Shown here: positions 23,665 through 32,102 of the stretch, piece by piece | Numbering within the stretch: position 1 is the first letter of the stretch | Layout of the letters: each line of letters starts with the position of its first letter | Assembly (NCBI GenBank): GCA_944383495.1 | Contig: CALWPT010000008.1 | Location: forward strand, 1 to 64,000 | Length of the DNA stretch: 64,000 bases | Reading direction: 5' to 3' | Origin: an uncultured Clostridia bacterium | Lineage (GTDB): Bacteria; Bacillota; Clostridia; Oscillospirales; Acutalibacteraceae | Made by a program: the position numbers and the translations under genes | Notes under the pieces: model-generated | Told to the model about the DNA's origin: nothing | Databases searched by the model: none | What the model saw: only the letters and a program-made list of their open reading frames with translations

Positions 23665-24492
23665 TTGGCTGTTTTCACGAAGGCAAAGGGAACTAGAAAT
23701 CTGCTGACCATTGATGTGAACCGAATCGTTCCCAATCCCAGCCAACCGCGAAAACGGTTTGACGAGGATGAGCTGAGGGGCCTGGCCGACAGCATTCGAA
23801 AAAATGGAATCATTCAGCCGCTGACAGTACGCCGGTTAATCGACGGCAGCTATGAGCTGATCTCTGGAGAGCGAAGACTGCGGGCGGCTAAAGCCGCGGG
23901 GCTGCAAACGGTACCCTGCATCCTAATGGAAGTGGATGATCGCAAATCAGCGGTTATTTCCCTGTTGGAAAACCTCCAGCGGGAGGATCTTACCTTTTTT
24001 GAAGAGGCCGAGGCGATTCAGCGGCTGTTGCAGGTTTGGGGGATTACACAGCAGGAGGCCGCGGAGCAACTGGGAAAATCCCAATCCGCTATTGCCAATA
24101 AGCTGCGGCTGCTGCGGCTGACAAAGGAACAGAGAGAAAGAATTGTGCGGGTTCGGCTGACAGAACGCCACGCACGAGCGCTGTTGCGGATAGCCGACGA
24201 CCACATGCGGGATCAGGTGCTGGACGAGGTTATCGCCAAGGACCTCAACGTATGGGAAACGGACGACCTGGTGAATCGGGTGACCGCGCCACTTGAGCAG
24301 AAGGAAACTGCACCCAGACCCATACGGCATATGAAGGGGTGCAGGGATCTGCGGCTGTTCGTGAACACCATCAACCGTGCGGTGGAAACCATGCGCCAGT
24401 CCGGGTTGGACGCGTGGTCGGCTAAAAACGAAACCGAAACCCATATTGAGTACCGGGTCTTCATTCCAAAAACAAACCCGGGGAATTCCTGA
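23665..24492 (+). CDS. ParB/Spo0J/Noc-family DNA-binding protein
   Basis: About 275 residues. The N-terminal ParB domain has DVNRIVPNPSQPRKRF, the CTP-binding GERRLRAAKAAG box and ENLQREDLTFFEEAEAI; a central helix-turn-helix follows (ITQQEAAEQLGKSQSAIANKLRLL). It spreads on DNA from specific sites and acts in nucleoid occlusion or segregation. No parA is adjacent, which favours Noc over ParB. The TTG start at 23665 has AAGGAAG six bases upstream; longer in-frame starts at 23635 and 23506 lack a ribosome site. A strong terminator follows. Confidence 0.9.
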   Translation: MAVFTKAKGTRNLLTIDVNRIVPNPSQPRKRFDEDELRGLADSIRKNGIIQPLTVRRLIDGSYELISGERRLRAAKAAGLQTVPCILMEVDDRKSAVISLLENLQREDLTFFEEAEAIQRLLQVWGITQQEAAEQLGKSQSAIANKLRLLRLTKEQRERIVRVRLTERHARALLRIADDHMRDQVLDEVIAKDLNVWETDDLVNRVTAPLEQKETAPRPIRHMKGCRDLRLFVNTINRAVETMRQSGLDAWSAKNETETHIEYRVFIPKTNPGNS

Positions 24493-24552
24493 AAAGGGAC
24501 AGCAAAAGCACGGTCAGCGAGTAGAACCGTTATGAAAGGGCATATGACCGAT

Positions 24553-24592
24553 CGCCTCTCCTGGCCGTCAGCCGGAGAGGTGATTTTTTTGC
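24553..24592 (+). terminator. Terminator after the ParB/Noc gene
   Basis: CCTCTCC and GGAGAGG form a stem around a GC-rich loop, followed by TGATTTTTTT. Confidence 0.8.
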
Positions 24593-24638
24593 AAGGACTC
24601 CTGGACCCAACCCAACATGGCCAACATTAACACGCCGC

Positions 24639-27600
24639 TTATGAAAAAAAGCTGAGCTGGCGACCGCCGGTTTCCGACAGAGCTTTTGCCTTGCCGAATT
24701 TATATAGGCCCTGGGGAAGCTCTTTGATAAACGGCGAGAGCTCACCTGGGGACAAAAGAACCAGTTCTTCTCTTGCCCGCGTCATGCCTACATATAAAAG
24801 CCTTCGTTCCTCCTGCGGATCGGTTTGAAGGAAGGGGCGCTCTAAAGGAACTGTCCCTTTACTGACGCCGCAGAGAAACACAACCGGGAATTCCAAGCCC
24901 TTAGCGCCGTGAAGTGTGGACAGAGTGACAGCCTGGGACGCATACTTTTTCCCAGAGCAGCGGGCAACGTCGGGTTCCTTGCCCAAGGTGAGGGCCCGCA
25001 AAAGGTCAGAAAGACTTCCGTGAAGCACCGCCATGTGAAGCAGCCGCTCAAAGCTTTTATTTTCAGACAGGTCCATTTCCTGCCGCCAGTCCTCCAGGAT
25101 CCGCAGAGGCTTTTCATTCCGCCTTTCCCCAAACCGGCGGATTAGTTCTTGATACCGCTGAAGACCAGGAGCGTTTTTATCCTCGGTCGATTTACAGCCA
25201 AACAGGGCAGACAGGCAGGTATGGCTCGATAAAAAATCACCCGGATTCAGTAACGCGCGAAAAAAGCAAATGGTTCCCCGCACGGCGGGATCGGCCAGCA
25301 ACTGATCCCGGCCCTTGACTATATAAGGAATGCTCTCGATCCCCAGGCATTTTTCCAGCACTTCCGCTTGGCGATGGGTACGGTACAGCACGGCAAAGTC
25401 CGAGAACCCCGCCGCGCGGTTTTCTTCTATGGATTGGGCGTCCAGCATGTCAACGCCGCCCATCATACGGTTGATTTCCTTGGCAATAAATACCGCCTGG
25501 GAAAATTCATCCGCTGCCGTCAGCACCCGGACGTTCGGCCCGTCCTGCCGCACCGTATACAGCTCTTGCTCTCCCTTGGCCAGCACCGGCAGCGCACAGC
25601 CCAGAATTTGAGGCGTGCTGCGGTAATTTTGCCGTAGGCAAATTTTCTGCGCACCTGGATGCTCTTGCAGAAACCGATCGAAATAGCTGGCATGAGAGCC
25701 CCGGAACCCATATATGGACTGATCGGGATCGCCAATGGCAAAAATTTGCCCTTCCTTCCCGGCCATGGCCCGAATCAATCGGTATTGTAGGCCATTCAGG
25801 TCTTGAAACTCGTCCACCAGCAGATAGCGGCAGGGTGGGGGAGCTTGCTCCAGCTTCGTGAGGGCGTGCAGAAGAATGTCATCGTAGTCCATGGCGTGCA
25901 GCTGTTCCAATGTCAGGCAGTAAGCGCTGTAGGCTTCCTCTGGAATTTTACCGGCGTCAAACCCGTTGGCAAGTCCGTTTTTTCGCTTAGAAATTTCTTC
26001 TAGCAGCCTACGGGAGGAAATTTCCAGGGATAGCGTTTTTACCGTTTTTTCGGCGATTTTCTGACAATCAAATTCGTCCGCTACCGCTAAGGGATCGGTT
26101 AACAGAGCCAGGCATAAGGAATGAAACGTACCGATTTTCAGTCCCCGCAGCTGACCCGCGCCTAGCTGTTTTTCTAAGCGGGCGCGCATTTCCGCCGCCG
26201 CTTGATTGGTGAAGGTCACAGCGGTTATAAAGGCAGGGGAAACGCCCCGTTTTTCCACCAAAAAAGCAATCCGAGCCGTCAAAGTCCGGGTTTTGCCCGT
26301 TCCTGGGCCGGCGGCGACTACGACGGCGGAGGCCTCTGTTTCCACCGCTTTTTGCTGCTCTGTATTCAAGCCCTCTGATGAGACTGGATTCCCGGCGGGT
26401 TTTGCCCTTTTAAAGTCATTTAGATTTTTTTTGCTTTTCAAGGCGCTCGTCCGCTTTTTTTGCCTTGTTGCCGGCATGGTCGGCTCCGCAGGGAAAAAGC
26501 TGATTTGCCCGTTCATCTCGTCCAGCTCCCGCTGCGTGAATAGCTCAACTTTTCCATATTCCCCATCGAACCCAGGCGTGCGGCGCACCTGTCCCCGGCG
26601 CAGCCGGGAAAGGCCCTCGGCTACGGCGGGCCCGGCGGCGCTCGTAATTTCCTCCAACGGCACATCCCGCAAAATGGAAAATTCCGGGCCCAGCTTTCGA
26701 AGCATTGTTTCAAAAAGCGCGGCTGTTTTTGTGCCGGCGGCGCTGTATCCGGTAGAGGCGGCAATGACCTCGGGCAGCGGCGCCAGGCTTTCGAATACCG
26801 GCGCTCCAGCGGGGCGGTAGCCCTCATCCCGATCGGCCAGCTGGCAGACCCGGTGAAGCACCCCCGTGGTCAGGCGGCGGCCGCATTTCGGACAAACCCC
26901 GCCGTTTTCCTCCGCCTGCTCAGGGCTGAGGCAGACATGACAATTGCGATGTCCGTCAAAATGATATTTTCCCTCTTCGGGGAAAAATTCAATGGTACCC
27001 AAAAAGCCCTTTTTCTCCTCGATGGCCTCCTTGACGGCGGAATAAGAGGGCGCAATTTCCAGCAGATTGGCTTCTCTTCCCAGCTTCTGAGGAGAGTGAG
27101 CGTCGGAATTGGATACAAGGGTATACCCGTCCAGCGCGGAAAGCCGCCAATTCATCGGCGGATTGGAAGACAGCCCGGTTTCCAAAGCGTGGATATGAGG
27201 CGTCAGGTCCTCAAAGCATTCCTCGATGGTATCGAATCCGGAAAATGCGCCGAAAAGGGAAAAGTGAGGCGTCCAGATATGCGCTGGAATGAAAATAGCA
27301 CGAGGGCAGGCTTCCAGCGTGATTTCCAGCAGATCCCGGCTGTCCAATCCCAGAATTGGCCGCCCGTCGGAATGTATATTTCCAATCTGCTCCAGGCGCT
27401 TGGAGAGACGCTCCGCTTCCTCCAGGCCAGGAAGCAAAATTAAATTGTGCACCTTGCGAACGCTTCCGTTTTTTTTATAGATGGAACTGATTTCCCCCGA
27501 TACAATAAACCGGGGCGGCTCCCCCGGGAAAAAACTGTTCTGCCCGCCTTCCTTCAGAGCATAAAGGCCCTCCTGTGCTGGAATCAGCTTTTCCCGCAGT

Positions 27601-27749
27601 TCCTCCCGCCAGGCGGGGTGGGTGAAGTCCCCTGTTCCCAGCAGGCCGATCCCCTTTTTAGACGCCCATAATGCCAAATGGATAGGATCGCAGTCCTTGC
27701 TGGTTGCCCGGGAATAACGGGAATGGATATGCAGGTCCGCTATCAGCAT
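24639..27749 (-). CDS. PHP domain-zinc ribbon-UvrD helicase fusion
   Basis: A 1036-residue multidomain protein. Residues 1-260 are a PHP phosphoesterase domain (DLHIHSRYSR with HxH at 7-9, LGTGDFTHPAW, VSNSDAHSP). A zinc ribbon follows (CxxC at 270-273 and 286-289). From about 461 it is a UvrD/PcrA superfamily 1A helicase: Q-motif LNTEQQKAVE, Walker A AAGPGTGKT (479-487), then VDEFQDLN, DPDQSIYGFRGS and the final TLHGAKGLEF and YVGMTRAREEL motifs. Separate proteins of both types exist; here a nuclease- or phosphatase-like domain is joined to a 3'-5' DNA helicase, suggesting repair. The ATG at 27749 starts right at the PHP domain. Confidence 0.93.
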   Translation of the reverse strand: MLIADLHIHSRYSRATSKDCDPIHLALWASKKGIGLLGTGDFTHPAWREELREKLIPAQEGLYALKEGGQNSFFPGEPPRFIVSGEISSIYKKNGSVRKVHNLILLPGLEEAERLSKRLEQIGNIHSDGRPILGLDSRDLLEITLEACPRAIFIPAHIWTPHFSLFGAFSGFDTIEECFEDLTPHIHALETGLSSNPPMNWRLSALDGYTLVSNSDAHSPQKLGREANLLEIAPSYSAVKEAIEEKKGFLGTIEFFPEEGKYHFDGHRNCHVCLSPEQAEENGGVCPKCGRRLTTGVLHRVCQLADRDEGYRPAGAPVFESLAPLPEVIAASTGYSAAGTKTAALFETMLRKLGPEFSILRDVPLEEITSAAGPAVAEGLSRLRRGQVRRTPGFDGEYGKVELFTQRELDEMNGQISFFPAEPTMPATRQKKRTSALKSKKNLNDFKRAKPAGNPVSSEGLNTEQQKAVETEASAVVVAAGPGTGKTRTLTARIAFLVEKRGVSPAFITAVTFTNQAAAEMRARLEKQLGAGQLRGLKIGTFHSLCLALLTDPLAVADEFDCQKIAEKTVKTLSLEISSRRLLEEISKRKNGLANGFDAGKIPEEAYSAYCLTLEQLHAMDYDDILLHALTKLEQAPPPCRYLLVDEFQDLNGLQYRLIRAMAGKEGQIFAIGDPDQSIYGFRGSHASYFDRFLQEHPGAQKICLRQNYRSTPQILGCALPVLAKGEQELYTVRQDGPNVRVLTAADEFSQAVFIAKEINRMMGGVDMLDAQSIEENRAAGFSDFAVLYRTHRQAEVLEKCLGIESIPYIVKGRDQLLADPAVRGTICFFRALLNPGDFLSSHTCLSALFGCKSTEDKNAPGLQRYQELIRRFGERRNEKPLRILEDWRQEMDLSENKSFERLLHMAVLHGSLSDLLRALTLGKEPDVARCSGKKYASQAVTLSTLHGAKGLEFPVVFLCGVSKGTVPLERPFLQTDPQEERRLLYVGMTRAREELVLLSPGELSPFIKELPQGLYKFGKAKALSETGGRQLSFFS

Positions 27750-27951
27750 GCAAATCGTCCCATTTCGATAGAGAATATTTATTTTACTGCTTTTTAGACA
27801 GACTTTCAACCTTCCGGCGGCCATGCATATTGCGCTATGCGCGTCAACCTGCCGATTGAAATGGTTCCTTTGAACCGCCTTTAAATTGGAATACCTCCAG
27901 CTTGCTTTGTCTTATGCGGCAGCCTGCATAGGATAAAAATATGGAATCTCC

Positions 27952-28923
27952 TTATATCCCTTCCAGATAGGGGCGGGCAAACCATACATCCCGAACGGTG
28001 AACTCCTGTCCGTTTAGTTCGTTCAGGCATTCTGCGTCTGAGCGAAAGGCAAATTTCAGCTTGTAGGAATAAAGGGCCTGGTGGACAAACCCCTCTTTTT
28101 TATCCGCGGCGTTTTTTCCGTACTTCCCATCCCCTACCAATGGATGGCCGATGGAGGCTAGGTGAGCCCGGATTTGGTGGGTACGCCCTGTCAAAAGCTG
28201 CACCTCCAAAAGCGCCTTATCGCCGTCTGCAATTAAAACCCGATATCGGGTCGTAATGGTTTTGCCGCTGGGAATCGGGGTTCTTTGCACAGTCACCTGG
28301 TTTTTGCTTTCATCCTTATAGAGGTACCCGGTCAGCGTAGCCTCCCGCTTTTGCGGTATCCCGTGAACCAAGCACAGGTAATATTTCTCAATTTCCCTGT
28401 TTTTCATTTTTTCATTCAGCACCCGCAGCGCTTGGGCATTTTTGGCGGCGATGACGATGCCGCCGGTATTTCGGTCAATCCGGTTAGCCAGGGCGGGAGC
28501 AAAGCTTTGCCCGGCTTTGGGATTGTATTCCCCGTTTTCGAATAAATACCGCTGAATGCGGCCGATCAGAGTATCCCGGTATTCCTTTTGATCAGGATGT
28601 ACAATTAGCCCCTGCTTTTTATCCACTAGAAGGAGGTTGTTATCCTCATACACAATGTCCAGACGCTTTCCCGCCGTCAAAAAGTCAAACTGCGGACGGG
28701 TCGGATTGAAAAATTCATCGTTTATAAATAGCTCCAGCAGATCCCCCTGCTGCAAACGGATAGAAGGCGCGGCTTTCTTGCCGTTAAGCTTAATCCTTTT
28801 GAGCCGGAGGTACTTGTATAACAGGCTTTGCGGCAGGGAAGGCACGGCCTTGCATAAAAATTTATCCAGTCGCTGGCCCGCGTCGTTCGAACCTATTATT
28901 ATTTTCCTCAACGCTGGTTCCAC
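27952..28923 (-). CDS. RluA-family rRNA/tRNA pseudouridine synthase
   Basis: A 323-residue enzyme with an N-terminal S4 RNA-binding domain (AGQRLDKFLCKAV to KAAPSIRLQQGDLLEL) and the RluA catalytic domain. The catalytic Asp lies in ANRIDRNTGGIV, where most RluA members have HRLD, and the LLTGRTHQIRAHL motif is intact. It isomerises uridines in RNA; RluC or RluD-type specificity cannot be fixed from sequence alone. The start is GTG at 28923; a TTG at 28911 has better spaced GGAG and is possible. A gap of about 200 bases separates it from the helicase gene; nothing is seen there. Confidence 0.92.
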   Translation of the reverse strand: MEPALRKIIIGSNDAGQRLDKFLCKAVPSLPQSLLYKYLRLKRIKLNGKKAAPSIRLQQGDLLELFINDEFFNPTRPQFDFLTAGKRLDIVYEDNNLLLVDKKQGLIVHPDQKEYRDTLIGRIQRYLFENGEYNPKAGQSFAPALANRIDRNTGGIVIAAKNAQALRVLNEKMKNREIEKYYLCLVHGIPQKREATLTGYLYKDESKNQVTVQRTPIPSGKTITTRYRVLIADGDKALLEVQLLTGRTHQIRAHLASIGHPLVGDGKYGKNAADKKEGFVHQALYSYKLKFAFRSDAECLNELNGQEFTVRDVWFARPYLEGI

Positions 28924-29000
28924 TCCGTTTCAAACTGCAAATTGGATAAAAAACTTTCCACTATCTAATGTAATAGTCTATATATTTGGGGACAAAATAC

Positions 29001-29030
29001 CATATTATCTACTTAAATAACAGATAATGT
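29001..29030. promoter_or_regulatory. Inverted-repeat operator before the HTH gene
   Basis: CATATTATCT (29001-29010) and AGATAATGTG (29021-29030) are complementary at nine of ten positions around a ten-base AT spacer. The repeat ends 11 bases before the HTH start codon, a typical place for autoregulation. Confidence 0.55.
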
Positions 29031-29041
29031 GGAGATGCCGT

Positions 29042-29245
29042 ATGATAACATTAAACGTATTGAATCTACTGAAGAAAAAGGGCAAAACGAGGTACTGGTT
29101 GTATAAGCAGCTGGGCATGAGCTATCAGAATTATAACAAGATGATTAATAATCAAACAAAATCCATTCGGTATGAAAATATCGAAATCATCTGCCGTGCT
29201 CTGGAATGTACGCCTAACGACTTGCTGATCATGACGGACGACTAA
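29042..29245 (+). CDS. Small XRE-family helix-turn-helix regulator
   Basis: A 67-residue protein that is almost entirely a Cro/CI-type HTH domain: VLNLLKKKGKTRYWLYKQLGMSYQNYNKMINNQ followed by SIRYENIEIICRALECTPNDLLIM. Such small proteins repress one or few promoters and often their own. The ATG at 29042 follows TGGAGA; an inverted repeat overlaps its ribosome-site region. The 436 bases after it, up to radC, hold no gene that I can support, only the radC promoter. Confidence 0.88.
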   Translation: MITLNVLNLLKKKGKTRYWLYKQLGMSYQNYNKMINNQTKSIRYENIEIICRALECTPNDLLIMTDD

Positions 29246-29617
29246 ACCCCAACCAATACCCCTGTACCCTGCCGGGAAACAGAGATGGGTTTTAGTGGAA
29301 TATCCGTTTACAAACAAGCTTTTAACTGCCTGTGAATCGGCAAGCTCGTCCTGGCGGGCAGCAGGCTGCTTTCAAAGTCCGGAAACACCCCCAAAAACCG
29401 GCGCTGAACAAGCGGTTTTTTCAGCGTACCCAAATTCATCTGCAAAGGCAGACGTCGTTACGGTTCTGATTCCTATCATGTGAGTATTACATTTTGGTCT
29501 ATCTAGCAGCGGCGGCTTAGGGAGATGCAGGCCGCAAGAGCGTCCTGCCGGGTATGGCTGCGGCCGGCGTTTTTACCATGCCTTCACTGCTTTTTTCATT
29601 ATAACATAAATTTTCGC

Positions 29618-29646
29618 TTTTCAACAGTGGGAAAATGTAATATAAT
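29618..29646 (+). promoter_or_regulatory. radC promoter
   Basis: TTTTCA (29618-29623) and TATAAT (29641-29646) are 17 bases apart, 36 bases before the radC start. Confidence 0.65.
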
Positions 29647-29681
29647 AATAACGTCAAAACGAATATAAAGGGGGGGGGAAG

Positions 29682-30374
29682 ATGATGCATGACGGGCACC
29701 GGGATCGGGTGCGGGAGCGTTTTTTGAAGGAAGGGCTGGATCATTTTGAACCCCATCAGATACTAGAATTCCTGTTGTTTTACGCTATTCCCCGCATGGA
29801 TACAAACGAAATTGCCCACAGGCTGATCAACACCTTTGGCTCCCTTTCCGCTGTGCTTGACGCGCCCATCAGCGAGTTGGTAAAGGTTCAGGGAGTGGGA
29901 CCGAACGCCGCGTGCTTGCTGAAATCAATTCCTTCCTTGTGCCGCCGGTATCAAAGCGATAAGTCGGAGACGGGATGTATTTTATCCAGCACCGAGGAAG
30001 CGGGTAATTTTCTGCTGCCCCGTTACCTAGGCCGGACGGTGGAGATGTTTTCCGCCATCCTGCTGGACAACAAAAACCGGGTTCTTCACTGGAGCGTTAT
30101 TTCTGAAGGCAATGTCAATTCCACGCATGTAAATATCCGGGGGCTGGCGGAAGCCGTGCTTCGCTACAATGCTACCGGCGTTATTATTGCCCACAACCAC
30201 CCCAACGGCCTGGCTGTGCCGTCGGCGCAGGATGTCGCCATGACGGAACAGATTGCTGCTGCCATGTCCGCGATTAACGTTTTCTTGGCGGATCATATCG
30301 TGTTGGCGGCGGACGATTACATTTCCTTTCGCGATTCTTATCAGTATGCCTGCTATCTGCCGGCCAACCCGTAA
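29682..30374 (+). CDS. radC: RadC family protein (JAB/MPN domain)
   Basis: A 230-residue protein with an N-terminal helix-hairpin-helix region (ELVKVQGVGPNAACLLKSI) and a C-terminal JAB domain. The JAMM metal motif is intact in AHNHPNGLAVPSAQDVAMT, with the upstream acidic residue in the SEGNVNSTHVN strand. RadC was once linked to repair; its real role is unclear, although a protease- or nuclease-like metal site is expected. Two tandem ATGs at 29682 and 29685 follow a run of nine G residues that includes the ribosome site. Confidence 0.94.
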   Translation: MMHDGHRDRVRERFLKEGLDHFEPHQILEFLLFYAIPRMDTNEIAHRLINTFGSLSAVLDAPISELVKVQGVGPNAACLLKSIPSLCRRYQSDKSETGCILSSTEEAGNFLLPRYLGRTVEMFSAILLDNKNRVLHWSVISEGNVNSTHVNIRGLAEAVLRYNATGVIIAHNHPNGLAVPSAQDVAMTEQIAAAMSAINVFLADHIVLAADDYISFRDSYQYACYLPANP

Positions 30375-30488
30375 AAACCGCTGCGCCCAGGTTCTTTTCG
30401 CCATGCCCGGTAAAAGCATAGAGTTCTTTTGCGCCGGCAGAAGGCAAAGAAGGCTTTCAGCGGCCCCTTAAGTCCGCATGAATGCAAC

Positions 30489-30529
30489 AAAAAAATAATA
30501 ACCGAGAGAAAAGAAGTCTCATCGGTTAT
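30489..30529 (-). terminator. Terminator of the yqfC-yqfD-phoH-ybeY operon
   Basis: On the minus strand ATAACCGA-GAGA and TCTCGGTTAT pair around a short pyrimidine loop and are followed by TATTTTTTT. It lies 50 bases past the ybeY stop. Confidence 0.85.
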
Positions 30530-30579
30530 CCGCCGTTTTTGGCGTTCTATGCCGCCAAAGGGCATTTTATTTGACGCCT

Positions 30580-31077
30580 TTAAAACCCGCCATATCCGCC
30601 GGAACGGGGATATCCCAGCAGTTCTAAGACCTTTTCTTCCTTTTCCCGCATCTGAACCTGCTCCAATCCGCCGTTTACATGATCGTATCCCAACAGATGC
30701 AGCATGGAATGGGCGGTGAGAAAGCCCATTTCCCGCTGAAAGGAATGACCGTAATCCTCCGCCTGTTTAATGGCATGGGGAATAGAAATCACGATATCTC
30801 CTAAAACCTTGGCGCCTGTTTCAGGATTGACGTCATATTGCCCGTTTGCCCCCATGGGAAAGGAAAGCACATCTGTTGCGGCGGGGATTCCGCGGAACTT
30901 TTCGTTCAGCTCGGCAATCTGTTCATCATCCACAAACATAACATTTACCTCTGCTGAACCCTCGAATCCTTCTGTGACCAGCACGGCGTGACAGCACCGC
31001 CTAATGAGCATCCGGATTCCTGTTGGAATTTTCACTTTTTTTTGCCGGTCTTCGATCACCACCCGAAGCTTGTCCAT
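30580..31077 (-). CDS. ybeY: Endoribonuclease YbeY (rRNA maturation factor)
   Basis: A 165-residue metalloprotein involved in 16S rRNA 3'-end maturation and ribosome quality control. The zinc motif HSMLHLLGYDH (HxxxHxxxxxH) is intact, preceded by ATDVLSFPMG, both strict family signatures. Its ATG overlaps the phoH stop in TAATG, so translation is coupled. The short glycine-rich tail SGGYGGF is not conserved. Confidence 0.96.
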   Translation of the reverse strand: MDKLRVVIEDRQKKVKIPTGIRMLIRRCCHAVLVTEGFEGSAEVNVMFVDDEQIAELNEKFRGIPAATDVLSFPMGANGQYDVNPETGAKVLGDIVISIPHAIKQAEDYGHSFQREMGFLTAHSMLHLLGYDHVNGGLEQVQMREKEEKVLELLGYPRSGGYGGF

Positions 31078-32060
31078 TATCTGCGCCTCCTGTTCTCTTC
31101 AAATCTTTCATACGCTTTAATGATATCCTGCACTAGCTTATGCCGGACAACGTCCTTCTCCGTAAACCGGATCACCGCTACATCCTCCACAAGCTTGAGT
31201 ACCTGTACGGCCTCCATCAGTCCCGATTTTTTGCCATCCGGCAGGTCGATTTGCGTTATATCCCCCGTCACGACAATCTTGGAATTATTCCCCAGACGGG
31301 TTAAAAACATTTTCATTTGCTCCGGCGTGGTGTTCTGAGCCTCATCCAGGATAATAAAGCTATCGTCCAGCGTGCGCCCGCGCATATATGCCAACGGCGC
31401 AACCTCAATATTACCTCGTTCCTGGTATTTTTGAAAGCTTTCAGCCCCCAGCATGTCGAACAGCGCGTCATACAGAGGCCGAAGATATGGATCAACCTTT
31501 TGCTGAAGATCCCCCGGCAGAAAGCCCAGCTTTTCCCCAGCCTCCACAGCCGGCCGGGTCAGAATGATCCGGTTCACCGAACGGGCGCGGAACGCCATCA
31601 CCGCCAACGCCACGGCGAGATAGGTTTTCCCCGTCCCGGCCGGGCCGACGCAAAGGGTCACCGTGTTTTTTCCAATAGCGTCTACATACTTTTTCTGGCC
31701 TAGGGTTTTGGGCTTCACGGGCCGGCCCTTGGAGGTGATGCAGATCACCTCGTTGTCGGCCAACTGCGTCAGGGATTCCTCATCTCCTTCGGCCACAAGG
31801 GAGATAACGTAACGGACGTTTTGCTCCGACAGAATTTCACCCCGGTTGATCAAGGTCAGCAACCCGGAAACGGCGCGCAGAGCAAGAGCGACGTTTTCCT
31901 CCTCGCCCTCAATTTTAATATCGGCCCCCCGCAGAACCATATGGACGCCGTACTCTTTTTCCAACAATCGGATATTTTCATCAAAATTACCGAACAGGCT
32001 GACGGCCTGTTCCATCCGCTCCAAGCTGACTGTTTGCTCCACGTTTTCACAATCCTTCAT
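31077..32060 (-). CDS. phoH: PhoH-family ATPase
   Basis: A 327-residue protein with a short N-terminal KH-like region (VRYV upstream of the linker) and a PhoH P-loop domain: Walker A GPAGTGKTYLAV, Walker B FIILDEAQNTTPEQMKMFLTRLG, then VVTGDITQIDLP. It is a predicted ATPase or RNA helicase that is regularly encoded with ybeY in ribosome and RNA maturation. The ATG at 32060 has no clear ribosome site and lies about seven bases after a predicted transcription start, so it may be nearly leaderless. A start at 32015 is possible. Confidence 0.95.
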   Translation of the reverse strand: MKDCENVEQTVSLERMEQAVSLFGNFDENIRLLEKEYGVHMVLRGADIKIEGEEENVALALRAVSGLLTLINRGEILSEQNVRYVISLVAEGDEESLTQLADNEVICITSKGRPVKPKTLGQKKYVDAIGKNTVTLCVGPAGTGKTYLAVALAVMAFRARSVNRIILTRPAVEAGEKLGFLPGDLQQKVDPYLRPLYDALFDMLGAESFQKYQERGNIEVAPLAYMRGRTLDDSFIILDEAQNTTPEQMKMFLTRLGNNSKIVVTGDITQIDLPDGKKSGLMEAVQVLKLVEDVAVIRFTEKDVVRHKLVQDIIKAYERFEENRRRR

Positions 32061-32073
32061 TTAAATCATTGTT

Positions 32074-32102
32074 AGTATATCACATCTAATTTCATTTGTC
32101 AC
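32074..32102 (-). promoter_or_regulatory. Internal promoter before phoH
   Basis: On the minus strand GTGACA (32102-32097) and TATACT (32079-32074) are 17 bases apart. It overlaps the end of yqfD and would start transcription near 32067. Confidence 0.6.

Noticed and set aside
29295..29483. 62-codon frame between the HTH gene and radC
   Set aside because: Low-complexity composition, no ribosome site and no conserved feature.
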